Source: JABCPE02 sp963530615 (lineage in GTDB: Bacteria > Bacteroidota > Bacteroidia > Flavobacteriales > Weeksellaceae). Taken from it: 32,707 nucleotides of DNA. Made by a program: the position numbers and the translations under genes. How positions within the stretch are numbered: the first letter of the stretch is position 1; each line of letters begins with the position of its first letter. This document shows, one piece after another, positions 1-7,729 of the stretch. Under the pieces are notes generated by a model, which did no database searches, had not been told where the DNA came from, and was given only the letters and a program-made list of their open reading frames with translations. The stretch covers positions 1 to 32,707 of the forward strand of contig CAUSDX010000014.1 of the NCBI GenBank assembly GCA_963530615.1. Direction: 5' to 3'.

Positions 1-2
1 TC

Positions 3-245
3 AAAGAGCTTTACAAGAATGGACAAATTGCAACGCAGTATATAGATTTAGAAGGAAACATTGCCCACGGAATGCCATTTAATCCTAATAACTCATTATT
101 CGGTATTGAAGGGATTACCAGTCCTTGCGGTAAGATTTTCGGGCGAATGGGACATCCAGAAAGATTTGCTGATGGATTATTCAAAAATATTCCTTCTGCT
201 AACTATCATAATGTTTTCAAAAATGGGGTAGAATATTTTAAATAA
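3..245 (+). CDS. purL: Phosphoribosylformylglycinamidine synthase, C-terminal end (partial)
   Basis: Only the last 80 codons are in the window; the gene runs in from the left edge and stops with TAA. The residues form the end of the class I glutamine amidotransferase domain of the large single-chain PurL. The motif MGHPERF carries the His and Glu of the amidotransferase triad, and the segment FGIEGITSPCGKIFG before it resembles the long PurL of Clostridia and Bacteroidota more than the E. coli form. The enzyme converts FGAR to FGAM with glutamine and ATP, the fourth step of IMP synthesis. purC and purF lie downstream on the same strand, which supports the call. The catalytic Cys and the synthetase domains are outside the window. 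Confidence 0.9.
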   Translation, partial: KELYKNGQIATQYIDLEGNIAHGMPFNPNNSLFGIEGITSPCGKIFGRMGHPERFADGLFKNIPSANYHNVFKNGVEYFK

Positions 246-261
246 TTAAATGAATGTCTTG

Positions 262-444
262 TATTCTTGATTGAATATTGATTATTCTTTAAGTAATATT
301 TAAATTCATTATGGAATTTTTAATATTCTTTGTAAAAAATGTTTTAAGGGTTTGAGAATTGTTTATATTCTTTAAAGAATATTGGTTTTTATAAGTGGAA
401 TGTTATTTATTCTAAATGGAATATATAGTATTCAATCAAGAATA
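262..444. repeat. 16-bp perfect inverted repeat pair with 151-base spacing
   Basis: TATTCTTGATTGAATA at 262-277 is the exact reverse complement of TATTCAATCAAGAATA at 429-444. Pairing breaks at both ends, so the arms are exactly 16 bases. The arms enclose the 18-base palindrome at 365-382. Long-range pairing in a transcript or a two-site protein target are both possible. In such AT-rich DNA a shorter match could be chance, but 16 perfect bases including six G/C-containing positions is less likely to be. Confidence 0.7.
365..382. repeat. 18-bp perfect palindrome
   Basis: ATATTCTTTAAAGAATAT reads the same on both strands, centred between 373 and 374. It could be a binding site for a dimeric regulator or a weak hairpin. 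No T-tract follows, so it is not a typical terminator. Confidence 0.55.
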
Positions 445-556
445 TTTATATTTCTTTGTTTAATATTAGTTATTCTATTAATAATTTATTGTATTATTGT
501 AATAAAATAGAAATTTGATAGTTTAATATTTAATATTCATTATAAAATTATAGATT

Positions 557-865
557 ATGGCAAAATCATACGCAGAAAAAATCATTGAAACTAAAATAAT
601 GATAGATGGATTGAAGGAGTTTAAGGATTCTTTACCTTTAGGGGTTAAGGAAAGTACGGCTAATGATTTAGAAATTTTAAGACAAAAGATAGAACAGCTT
701 AATAGTGAGCAAGAAAGTTTGAAAGCGGAACTAAAAAAGAAAACAGAAGCGATAGGAAAGAAGTTTGAAGAGCTTGACAAGATGTATTCTGACACTAGAA
801 AGCGAATAAAATTAGATGTAGAGAAGTCATTATGGCGTAAATTTGGGATAGAAGATAAAAGATAA
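557..865 (+). CDS. Small coiled-coil protein of unknown function, paralogue A
   Basis: This is a 102-residue cytosolic protein without signal peptide or membrane segment. It opens with MAKSY and has a central highly charged stretch (about residues 38-78) rich in E, K, L and Q that should form a coiled coil. It ends with a basic segment KRIKLDV, then a WRKFGI motif. A second gene at 30794-31099 encodes a protein similar along the whole length, sharing MAKSY, the LNxEQExLKA core, the KRIK.DV segment and the WR..GI end. I recognise no characterised function. It lies 33 bases upstream of purC and may be cotranscribed with it. The start is supported by the same MAKSY opening in the paralogue. Confidence 0.8.
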   Translation: MAKSYAEKIIETKIMIDGLKEFKDSLPLGVKESTANDLEILRQKIEQLNSEQESLKAELKKKTEAIGKKFEELDKMYSDTRKRIKLDVEKSLWRKFGIEDKR

Positions 866-898
866 TCAATAATAATAAAAGAAGAAAACTTTAATACT

Positions 899-1621
899 AT
901 GGACTTAAAAAAAGAAATGCTCTATGAAGGTAAAGCAAAGCAAGTTTTTGCAACGGATAAAGTAGATGAAGTAGTAGTCAGATTCAAAGATGATGCTACT
1001 GCTTTTAACGCACAAAAAAGAGGGCAAGTAGATAAGAAAGGGCAGATGAATAATGCCATTACTACGCTTATTTTTGAGTATCTCAATGATAAAGGGATTC
1101 CTACCCACTTCATCAAGCAAATAGATGAGCGTGAACAGCTCGTAAAAAAGGTAGATATTATACCATTAGAGATGGTTGTAAGAAATTATGTGGCAGGAAG
1201 TATGGCACAGAGATTAGGTGTAGAGGAAGGGCTGAAGTCTCCTGTAACAATCTTTGATATTTGCTATAAAGATGATGCATTAGGAGACCCGTTAATTAAT
1301 GATTATCATGCAATCTTTTTGGGAGCGGCGACAAGGGAGGAACTTGATGAGATGTATGCTCTTACTGGGAAAATAAATGAGATTCTGATTGACTTATTTG
1401 ATAAGATGAATATCATATTAGTAGATTTCAAGATAGAATTAGGGAAAACTATGGATGGTAAAATTATTTTAGCAGATGAAATCTCTCCAGATACTTGTCG
1501 TCTCTGGGATAAAGATACTATGAAGAAGTTAGACAAAGACAGATTCCGAAGAGATTTAGGAGAAGTAACGGAGGCTTATGAAGAAATCTATCATAGATTG
1601 AAAAAGGTCTTGAATAAATAA
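899..1621 (+). CDS. purC: Phosphoribosylaminoimidazole-succinocarboxamide synthase (SAICAR synthetase)
   Basis: PurC joins CAIR and L-aspartate with ATP to give SAICAR in IMP synthesis. At 240 residues it has the usual length for bacterial PurC. It begins LYEGKAKQVF, the family's N-terminal ATP-loop segment, and has the VVRNYVAGS segment at about residues 94-102. It ends with the conserved DEISPDTCRLWD substrate-binding stretch (about residues 193-204). No frame breaks are seen. It lies 33 bases after the coiled-coil gene and 17 bases before purF, so the three genes probably share a transcript. Other purine genes are absent from this cluster. Confidence 0.96.
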   Translation: MDLKKEMLYEGKAKQVFATDKVDEVVVRFKDDATAFNAQKRGQVDKKGQMNNAITTLIFEYLNDKGIPTHFIKQIDEREQLVKKVDIIPLEMVVRNYVAGSMAQRLGVEEGLKSPVTIFDICYKDDALGDPLINDYHAIFLGAATREELDEMYALTGKINEILIDLFDKMNIILVDFKIELGKTMDGKIILADEISPDTCRLWDKDTMKKLDKDRFRRDLGEVTEAYEEIYHRLKKVLNK

Positions 1622-1638
1622 TAATTATTTTTAAAATA

Positions 1639-3096
1639 ATGAAGGATTTAGAATATTACCGAAGAGAATATTTAGAATATTTTAAGCATCATCCTTACCA
1701 CCGAAACATTCTGAAAGTAGGAAAAGAAGACATTCAAGATTCTTTAAATGAAGAGTGTGGAGTCTTTGGGCTATTTTCAGATACCCCTGTGGATACTTTT
1801 TCATTATCGCAATTTGGGCTTTTTGCTTTACAGCATAGGGGGCAGGAAGCCTGTGGGGTAGCGGTAGCTAATGAAGGGAAAATTCATTTTGCAAAGGAAT
1901 CTGGGTTGGTTTTAGATGTTTTCAAGGGGATTGAAACTCCAGAAGCTTTTATGGGGAATGCGGTCATAGGACATACCCGATATACTTCTGTAAAAGATGA
2001 TAAGAGCTATAATTTTCAGCCTTTTTTTGCTAAAAATGAATATGACCAGATATTTCTTTCTGTGGCGTATAATGGAGATTTGACCAATGCGAAAGAATTA
2101 AAGCAAGAATTAGAAGAAGAAGGAGTAGTCTTTAAAACTAATTCTGATGCTGAAGTATTATTACGCATGCTCCAAAAGTATTATCATTTAGGAATAGAAG
2201 AAAGTATTAAAACCACTATGAATAAAGTAAAAGGAGCATATTCTGTAGTTGGGATTACTTGTGATACATTTTTTTCATTTAGGGATTTTAATGGGGTTCG
2301 TCCTTTGGTTTTAGGGAAATTAGGGGATGGTGTTTTTGTAACTGCCTCAGAGACTTGTGCATTAGATGCTATTGGTGCGAAATATGTAAGGGATATTCGT
2401 CCTGGTGAAATGATTTTAGTGAAGAAGGGAGAGGGCTTGAAATCTGTTCAAGTAAAGGAAAATTGTGTTAATAGGATTTGTTCTTTTGAATATGTTTATT
2501 ATGCTCGTCCAGACTCTATGTTAGAGGGAGTAAGTGTTTATAAAGTGAGAGAACAAACGGGCGAAAAACTTTGGGAACAAGCCCCTGTGGAAGCTGATAT
2601 GGTTATAGGAGTGCCAGATTCAGGGATACCTGCTGCGATAGGTTTTTCTAAGGTATCAGGGATTCCATTCAGACCAGCTTTGATTAAAAATAGGTATGTA
2701 GGGCGTTCGTTCATCGTACCAACTCAAGAGATGAGAGAACGAATTGTGCATCTGAAACTTAATCCTATTGCTTCAGAATTAAAAGGAAAGGACATTGTGG
2801 TTATAGATGATTCTATTGTGAGAGGGACTACTTCTAAAATTTTGGTGAAGATATTAAAAGATGCAGGAGTGAATAAAATTCATTTTCGAAGTGCTTCTCC
2901 TCCTGTGGTTTCTCAATGTTCAGGAAATAATCCTCGTAGGGAAGATCTTATCGCTGTGAAAAAATCTGTAGAAGAGATAAGGGAATATTTAGGAGTAGAT
3001 TCTCTGGAGTATTTGAGTGTGGAAAATATAGGTAAGATTTTGGGTTCAAGAGAGTCTTGTTGTCCTTGTGTAACGGGGAAAAGACCATTCTTATAA
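1639..3096 (+). CDS. purF: Amidophosphoribosyltransferase, iron-sulfur type with N-terminal leader
   Basis: PurF makes 5-phosphoribosylamine from PRPP and glutamine, the first committed step of purine synthesis. The 485-residue protein has an Ntn glutaminase domain whose nucleophile is Cys40 in EECGVFG, so a 39-residue leader must be removed to expose it. The PRPP loop VVIDDSIVRGTT lies at residues 387-398. Cys281, Cys427, Cys474 and Cys477 match the spacing of the four [4Fe-4S] ligands in the Bacillus subtilis enzyme, so this is the oxygen-sensitive FeS class. No in-frame start lies close to Cys40, so the leader seems real. The gene ends 5 bases before a strong hairpin shared with recF. Confidence 0.96.
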   Translation: MKDLEYYRREYLEYFKHHPYHRNILKVGKEDIQDSLNEECGVFGLFSDTPVDTFSLSQFGLFALQHRGQEACGVAVANEGKIHFAKESGLVLDVFKGIETPEAFMGNAVIGHTRYTSVKDDKSYNFQPFFAKNEYDQIFLSVAYNGDLTNAKELKQELEEEGVVFKTNSDAEVLLRMLQKYYHLGIEESIKTTMNKVKGAYSVVGITCDTFFSFRDFNGVRPLVLGKLGDGVFVTASETCALDAIGAKYVRDIRPGEMILVKKGEGLKSVQVKENCVNRICSFEYVYYARPDSMLEGVSVYKVREQTGEKLWEQAPVEADMVIGVPDSGIPAAIGFSKVSGIPFRPALIKNRYVGRSFIVPTQEMRERIVHLKLNPIASELKGKDIVVIDDSIVRGTTSKILVKILKDAGVNKIHFRSASPPVVSQCSGNNPRREDLIAVKKSVEEIREYLGVDSLEYLSVENIGKILGSRESCCPCVTGKRPFL

Positions 3097-3101
3097 ACAG
3101 C

Positions 3102-3133
3102 AAAATATCTCCTTAAATTGGGAGATATTTTTT
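3102..3133. terminator. Bidirectional terminator between purF and recF
   Basis: AAAATATCTCC (3102-3112) pairs perfectly with GGAGATATTTT (3121-3131), giving an 11-bp stem and an 8-base loop. T residues follow on the plus strand, and the A-rich 5' arm gives a T-tract on the minus strand. The two genes converge here and recF stops at the edge of the stem, so it probably serves both. Confidence 0.85.
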
Positions 3134-4211
3134 ATTTCAGTTCAAAAATCCTATTCTCTTCAGTGATGTTTTTTATAATATTTTCTGTTCTTTCTTTGTG
3201 AGTATCCGTAATAAAGATTTGTCCAAAATGTTCTTGTTTCACAAGTTCTATTAATTGAGCCACCCGAAGGTCATCCAGTTTATCAAAAATATCATCTAAT
3301 AATAGAATGGGAGTTTTATTTGTAAGTTTTTTAATAAGGTTCATTTGAGCTAATTTTAAGGCAATAAGGAATGATTTTTGCTGTCCTTGTGAGCCTATTT
3401 TTTTAATACTTTCTCCGTTCATTTCAAAAATTAAATCATCTTTGTGTATTCCTTTGGAGGTGTAGGTTAAAACTTTATCTCTTTCTTTATTTTCGTGGAG
3501 TAATTGTCCAAAATCTGTTTTTAAATCAGATTTATAACTAATGGATATTTCTTCTTTTCGATTAGAAATGATTTGATAGAAATCTTGTAAAATTGGCAGT
3601 ATTTCTTGGATGAAAATAGTTCTTTTTTCAAATACTTTTTGTCCAAAATTAATAAGAGGTTCATTATAAATTTCTAAACTTTCAGAATCAAAATATCTGT
3701 TTTTTTGGAAAGATTTTAATAAAGCATTTCTTTGTTGTAGAGTTTTTTGATATTGCATGAGATGAAATAGATATTCGCTATCTGTTTGCGAAATCATAGC
3801 ATTCAAAAATTTTCTTCGGCTTTCAGAAGTATCAGAAATAAGGTTTTGATCATAAGGAGAAATCATTACCGAAGGTAAGTAACCAATATGTTCTGCTATT
3901 TTAGAATAAACTTTTCCATTTTTTTTGATAGATTTTCTACTTTCTTTATTTTGGATTACTTTTAGAATATCATCTTTATTTTCATTAGCGATAGTAGCTT
4001 CTATTGTAAAAAAATCTTTATCATTAGTAATATTCTGAATATCCGTGGAGTTAAGAAAACTTTTTCCTACAGATAAATAAAATAAAGCATCTAAAATATT
4101 AGTTTTTCCAACACCATTATTTCCCACAAAACAATTAATTTGTGAAGAAAAATAAAATTCTTGAAAAGGGTGGTTTTTGAAATTTTGAAGGGTTAAATTT
4201 CTGATGAACAT
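3132..4211 (-). CDS. recF: DNA replication and repair protein RecF
   Basis: RecF is an SMC-like ATPase that binds gapped DNA and, with RecO and RecR, loads RecA. The 359-residue protein has Walker A GNNGVGKT at residues 30-37, a modified ABC signature GSQGQQ at 273-278 and Walker B ILLLDDIFD at 302-310. The short coiled region between them is usual for RecF. The length is typical. It stands alone between purF and secG rather than next to dnaN or gyrB, as is common in Bacteroidota. A TAAGTTTG box on the minus strand (4231-4238), 19 bases before the start, is a plausible promoter element. Confidence 0.96.
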   Translation of the reverse strand: MFIRNLTLQNFKNHPFQEFYFSSQINCFVGNNGVGKTNILDALFYLSVGKSFLNSTDIQNITNDKDFFTIEATIANENKDDILKVIQNKESRKSIKKNGKVYSKIAEHIGYLPSVMISPYDQNLISDTSESRRKFLNAMISQTDSEYLFHLMQYQKTLQQRNALLKSFQKNRYFDSESLEIYNEPLINFGQKVFEKRTIFIQEILPILQDFYQIISNRKEEISISYKSDLKTDFGQLLHENKERDKVLTYTSKGIHKDDLIFEMNGESIKKIGSQGQQKSFLIALKLAQMNLIKKLTNKTPILLLDDIFDKLDDLRVAQLIELVKQEHFGQIFITDTHKERTENIIKNITEENRIFELK

Positions 4212-4230
4212 GAATTTCTGTTAAAAATCA

Positions 4231-4238
4231 CAAACTTA
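4231..4238 (-). promoter_or_regulatory. Putative Bacteroidota -7 box for recF
   Basis: TAAGTTTG on the minus strand fits TAnnTTTG and lies 19 bases upstream of the recF ATG. No -33 TTG at the expected distance was found, so support is moderate. Confidence 0.45.
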
Positions 4239-4343
4239 CTATTTTCAATTAAAATGTAAAAATGAAATAGATGATTTTTTTGATTATAATTCAAAATATT
4301 AAGTTAAATTCGAAAAGGATTTTTAAAATTCAACTTAATATTA

Positions 4344-4351
4344 TATATTTG
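4344..4351 (+). promoter_or_regulatory. Putative Bacteroidota -7 box for secG
   Basis: TATATTTG fits TAnnTTTG and lies 26 bases upstream of the secG ATG. The purine after it could be the transcript start. No clear -33 TTG was seen. Confidence 0.55.
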
Positions 4352-4377
4352 CACATTAAATAAAAAAATAAGGAAAT

Positions 4378-4701
4378 ATGATATTCACGATATTGATGGT
4401 TATAACAATTGTAGTTTGTATACTATTGGCTATTTTTATTTTGGCTCAAAATCCGAAAGGAGGGGGACTTTCAAGTGCTTTTGGAGGTGCATCTTCTGCT
4501 TCTTTCGGGATTCAGAGAACCAATGATTTTATGGAAAAAGCTACTTGGACTTTGGGAATGATAGCTGTAGGGCTTATTTTTTTAAGTGTAGTACTTACGG
4601 CTAAACCTTCCGCTGTTGTGATGCCATCTGTGGATCAGCCAGTGAAGAATACTCCAGCGCCAGTTCAGTCAGAAAATACATCATCAAGTGTTAATAAATA
4701 A
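4378..4701 (+). CDS. secG: Preprotein translocase subunit SecG
   Basis: SecG is the small accessory subunit of the SecYEG inner-membrane translocon. The 107-residue product has two membrane segments (about residues 2-24 and 56-76) around the conserved loop NPKGGGLSSAFGG (25-37), the SecG hallmark. The C-terminal tail of about 30 residues is polar, rich in S, P, V and N, and of low complexity, as in other Bacteroidota SecG proteins. It is a single-gene unit with its own TATATTTG promoter box upstream and a perfect palindromic terminator downstream. Confidence 0.95.
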   Translation: MIFTILMVITIVVCILLAIFILAQNPKGGGLSSAFGGASSASFGIQRTNDFMEKATWTLGMIAVGLIFLSVVLTAKPSAVVMPSVDQPVKNTPAPVQSENTSSSVNK

Positions 4702-4734
4702 GAAGTGATTTTTTATTGATAGTAAGTAAGATTG

Positions 4735-4769
4735 TAGGTTTAAGAAAATATTTTCTTAAACCTATTTTT
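4735..4769 (+). terminator. Rho-independent terminator after secG
   Basis: TAGGTTTAAGAAAAT (4735-4749) is followed at once by its exact reverse complement (4750-4764), a 30-base perfect palindrome, and then by TTTTT. It separates secG from the nuo operon. Confidence 0.9.
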
Positions 4770-4803
4770 ATGGCAATAGAATAAGTAGTAAAAAAGAAAT
4801 TAT

Positions 4804-4811
4804 TAAATTTG
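4804..4811 (+). promoter_or_regulatory. Putative promoter -7 box of the nuo operon
   Basis: TAAATTTG fits TAnnTTTG. It lies 17 bases before the nuoA ATG and just after the secG terminator, where the operon promoter is expected. No -33 TTG is obvious. Confidence 0.55.
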
Positions 4812-4828
4812 TAAAGAAAATTTTAGCA

Positions 4829-5197
4829 ATGAATTTACCTGAAAATTATATTCCAATATTAATGCAAATCGCAGTGGCGTTGAGTTTTGTAGTCTTCACT
4901 TTGGTAGGTTCTTATTTTTTAGGACCGAGGAGGGTTAGAAATCAAAAGAAAGATAATGCTTTTGAATGTGGTGTGGAAGTGAAGGGAGATGCAAGGTCGC
5001 CTTTTTCTGTAAAATATTTTATGACAGCGGTTTTATTTGTTCTTTTTGATGTGGAAATCATTTTTTTTTATCCTTATGCAGTGAATTTTAAGGAATTCGG
5101 TAAGGAAGGATTTGTAGCAATTTTGATTTTTATATCAATATTTTTTATAGGGTATTTTTATGTTTTAAAAAGAGGTGCTTTGGATTGGGAAAAATAA
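4829..5197 (+). CDS. nuoA: NADH-quinone oxidoreductase subunit A
   Basis: NuoA is a small membrane subunit of complex I at the junction of the peripheral and membrane arms. The 122-residue product has three membrane segments (about residues 9-31, 62-83 and 93-113). The first cytosolic loop carries FECGVE (45-50), and DVEIIFFYP (74-82) gives the conserved acidic residues of the second segment. It is the first gene of the nuo run, 14 bases before nuoB, with a promoter box just upstream. It is the only membrane-arm subunit encoded in this window, since nuoH and nuoJ-N are absent. Confidence 0.96.
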   Translation: MNLPENYIPILMQIAVALSFVVFTLVGSYFLGPRRVRNQKKDNAFECGVEVKGDARSPFSVKYFMTAVLFVLFDVEIIFFYPYAVNFKEFGKEGFVAILIFISIFFIGYFYVLKRGALDWEK

Positions 5198-5211
5198 TTA
5201 AAGTATAGAAA

Positions 5212-5754
5212 ATGTCAGGAAAAATCAAAATAGTAGATGCACCAGAAGGGTATAGTGGAGAGGGATTCTTTGCAACAAAATTTAGTGAAGTAGTGGGGTT
5301 AGCGAGAGCAAATTCTCTTTGGCCACTACCATTCGCAACTTCTTGTTGTGGAATAGAATTTATGGCAATGATGATGCCTAATTATGATTTGGCAAGATTT
5401 GGTGCGGAAAGATTGAGTTTTTCGCCAAGGCAAGCAGATGTTTTAATGGTTTGTGGGACGATTTCTAAAAAATTAGCTCCTGTTTTGAAGCAGGTTTATA
5501 TTCAAATGGCAGAACCTAAATGGGTAATTGCAGTAGGAGCATGTGCGTGTAGTGGAGGGATTTTTGATTCTTACTCAGTATTACAAGGGATTGATAAAGT
5601 GATTCCAGTAGATGTTTATGTACCTGGTTGTCCACCTCGTCCAGAGCAAATTATTGAAGGATTTATGAGAGTACAAGAATTAGCAAAAAGTGAAAGTGTA
5701 AGAAGAAGAGACTTGCCTGAATATCAGCATTTATTGGAGAGTTATGATGTGTAA
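5212..5754 (+). CDS. nuoB: NADH-quinone oxidoreductase subunit B (cluster N2)
   Basis: NuoB holds iron-sulfur cluster N2, the last electron carrier before quinone. The 180-residue protein has tandem Cys45-Cys46 in ATSCCGIEF, Cys111 in GACACSGG and Cys140 in VPGCPPRPE, the four N2 ligands in canonical order. The surrounding PNYDLARFGAERLSFSPRQAD segment is highly conserved. Its 3' end overlaps the start of nuoC by 11 bases, which implies translational coupling. Confidence 0.97.
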   Translation: MSGKIKIVDAPEGYSGEGFFATKFSEVVGLARANSLWPLPFATSCCGIEFMAMMMPNYDLARFGAERLSFSPRQADVLMVCGTISKKLAPVLKQVYIQMAEPKWVIAVGACACSGGIFDSYSVLQGIDKVIPVDVYVPGCPPRPEQIIEGFMRVQELAKSESVRRRDLPEYQHLLESYDV

Positions 5755-6238
5755 AGAAAAGATTTTAGAGGCATTAAAAAATCAATTTTCTGAAAAGATT
5801 TTAGAGATATCAGAGCCTTATGGATTTTTGACTTTGGAAGTAAAAAAAGAGATAATAAAAGAATTGATTTTTTTCTTGAAAAACACTTTGGATTTTGGAT
5901 TTCTTACAGATATTTGTGGTATTCATTATCCTGAAAATAAAGAGAAAGAGTTGGGTATTATATATCATTTGCATCATCTTGTAGAAAATTTTAGAATAAG
6001 ATTAAAAACTTTTTTTCCAAAAAAGGAAGCGGAGGTAGAAAGTATAACAGATTTATTTGCAGGAGCAAACTGGATGGAAAGAGAGACTTACGATTTTTAT
6101 GGAATTAAATTTAAAGGTCATCCTAATTTGAAAGTAATCCTTAATTCAGAAGATTTAGGTTATTTTCCAATGCTGAAAGAATATCATGTGGAAGATAATA
6201 CCAGAACAGATAAAAATGATAAAATGTTTGGTAGATAA
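5744..6238 (+). CDS. nuoC: NADH-quinone oxidoreductase subunit C
   Basis: NuoC is a 30-kDa-type subunit of the peripheral arm that packs against NuoD. The 164-residue protein carries the family signature around residues 110-129, WMERETYDFYGIKFKGHPNL. It is a separate protein here, not fused to NuoD as in E. coli. The start may be either of two adjacent ATG codons at 5744 or 5747; both overlap nuoB. The gene is AT-rich (27% G+C over 5881-5940), clearly lower than nuoD just downstream. Confidence 0.94.
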   Translation: MMCKEKILEALKNQFSEKILEISEPYGFLTLEVKKEIIKELIFFLKNTLDFGFLTDICGIHYPENKEKELGIIYHLHHLVENFRIRLKTFFPKKEAEVESITDLFAGANWMERETYDFYGIKFKGHPNLKVILNSEDLGYFPMLKEYHVEDNTRTDKNDKMFGR

Positions 6239-6246
6239 AAACATAA

Positions 6247-7458
6247 ATGATGGATAATAATTTGTCAAATATTTTGAACCAAAAAAATAACGAAGAGCAG
6301 TTTTATAAACTGAATCTCGGGCCTACGCACCCTGCTACGCATGGGATTTTTCAGAATGTATTGACGATGGACGGAGAAAAAATCATTGATGCGGAACAGA
6401 CCGTAGGGTATATCCATCGTGCGTTTGAGAAAATTTCTGAAAGGCGAACTTATAGCCAAATTACCACTTTGACAGATAGATTAAATTATTGCTCTTCGCC
6501 GATAAATAATATTGGTTGGCATCTTACTATGGAGAAACTCATCGGCTGTGAAGTCCCCAAAAGAGTAGATTATATGAGAATCATCATGATGGAACTGGCA
6601 AGAATAGCTGACCATCTGATTTGTAACGGAGTCATCGGGGTAGATACAGGAGCCATCACTGGTTTTACATATATTTTTCAAGATAGAGAGAGGATTTATG
6701 ATATGTATGAGGAGGTTTGTGGAGCAAGAATGACGACTAATATGGGACGAATAGGAGGTTTTGAAAGAGATTTTAGTCCGAAATTTCATGAGTTGATTAA
6801 AGATTTTATCAAGAATTTCCCAAAAAGATTTCAAGAGTTTTGTAATCTTTTGGAACGAAATAGAATTTTCATGGATAGGACGATAGATATAGGGGTGATT
6901 AGTGCAGAGAGGGCATTGTCTTATTCTTTTACAGGACCGAATCTCCGTGCTGCAGGGGTAGATTATGATGTAAGAGTAGCCGAGCCATATTGCTCTTATG
7001 ATGATTTTGATTTCATCATTCCCATCGGAGTTTCAGGGGATACTTATGATAGGTTTATGGTGAGACAGCAGGAGATTTGGGAGAGTTATAAATTAGTGAA
7101 AAAAGCTTATGAAAACCTTCCTGAGGGAAATTATCATGCAGATTTATCTGATTTTTATCTCCCAGAAAAGGCTGATGTTTATACTAAAATGGAAGCTTTG
7201 ATTTATCATTTCAAAATCGTGATGGGAGAGGTCAATGTTCCAGTAGGAGAGGTCTACCATTGTGTGGAGGGTGGAAATGGCGAGTTGGGATACTATTTGG
7301 TCAGTGATGGAGGGCGTACACCTTATCGTTTGCATTTCAGAAGACCTTGTTTCATCTACTATCAGGCTTATCCAGAGATGATTAGGGGGAGCATGATTTC
7401 CGATGCCATCATCACGATGAGTAGCATGAACATCATAGCAGGGGAATTAGATGCATGA
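6247..7458 (+). CDS. nuoD: NADH-quinone oxidoreductase subunit D
   Basis: NuoD is the 49-kDa-type subunit that forms the quinone site with NuoB. The 403-residue protein has the N-terminal LGPTHPATHG motif (about residues 24-33), with the His that contacts quinone, and the C-terminal MSSMNIIAGELDA end typical of the family. It starts 8 bases after nuoC; ATG codons at 6247 and 6250 are both possible. Its base composition is higher than that of nuoC (42% G+C over 6541-6600). It is followed by a 271-base gap before nuoE, unusual in this otherwise tight operon. Confidence 0.97.
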   Translation: MMDNNLSNILNQKNNEEQFYKLNLGPTHPATHGIFQNVLTMDGEKIIDAEQTVGYIHRAFEKISERRTYSQITTLTDRLNYCSSPINNIGWHLTMEKLIGCEVPKRVDYMRIIMMELARIADHLICNGVIGVDTGAITGFTYIFQDRERIYDMYEEVCGARMTTNMGRIGGFERDFSPKFHELIKDFIKNFPKRFQEFCNLLERNRIFMDRTIDIGVISAERALSYSFTGPNLRAAGVDYDVRVAEPYCSYDDFDFIIPIGVSGDTYDRFMVRQQEIWESYKLVKKAYENLPEGNYHADLSDFYLPEKADVYTKMEALIYHFKIVMGEVNVPVGEVYHCVEGGNGELGYYLVSDGGRTPYRLHFRRPCFIYYQAYPEMIRGSMISDAIITMSSMNIIAGELDA

Positions 7459-7729
7459 TTTTAATGAATTAAAAATAAGCAAAAACATTAGAAATCAACT
7501 TAAAATAAGAAAGGTTTGAATAAAAATGGGCTTCGGAAGAAAAAAATAAGCTCCGTCAGAGTTAAAAAATGATTTGGAGAATTAAAATATAGAAGGTCTT
7601 CAATAAAATGCCCTTGAAATTATTAAAATATTAAAGGGAAAAATAAAATATAAGAAATTAATAATAAAAAGCGTTTATTTTTATTAAATTTATAAAAATA
7701 GATATAGAAATAAACACCCCTAGCAGATA
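7459..7729 (+). promoter_or_regulatory. AT-rich gap inside the nuo operon with a hairpin before nuoE
   Basis: No gene is seen in these 271 bases. TATTTTTAT (7676-7684) pairs perfectly with ATAAAAATA (7692-7700), and outside it GTTTATTT (7673-7680) could pair instead with AAATAAAC (7708-7715). These are mutually exclusive stems just before nuoE. A smaller CCCTT/AAGGG stem lies at 7611-7638. No T-tract follows, so these do not look like terminators. A leader element, processing site or internal promoter for nuoE onward is possible. Confidence 0.4.

Larger units (their letters stand above)
246..556. other. Gene-free AT-rich spacer with repeated GAATAT/ATATTC motifs
   Basis: This 311-base stretch separates purL from the small coiled-coil gene. 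It has no convincing ORF on either strand. It is very AT-rich and holds many copies of ATATTC or its complement GAATAT, a 16-base perfect inverted repeat pair (262-277 and 429-444) and an 18-base perfect palindrome (365-382). No clear TAnnTTTG promoter box was found. It may hold the purL terminator, a promoter or a small RNA, but nothing in the sequence settles which. Confidence 0.6.

Noticed and set aside
523..795. 90-codon open frame opposite coiled-coil paralogue A
   Set aside because: It is the reverse shadow of the coiled-coil gene, as shown by the same serine- and phenylalanine-rich shadow opposite the paralogue at 30805-31041.
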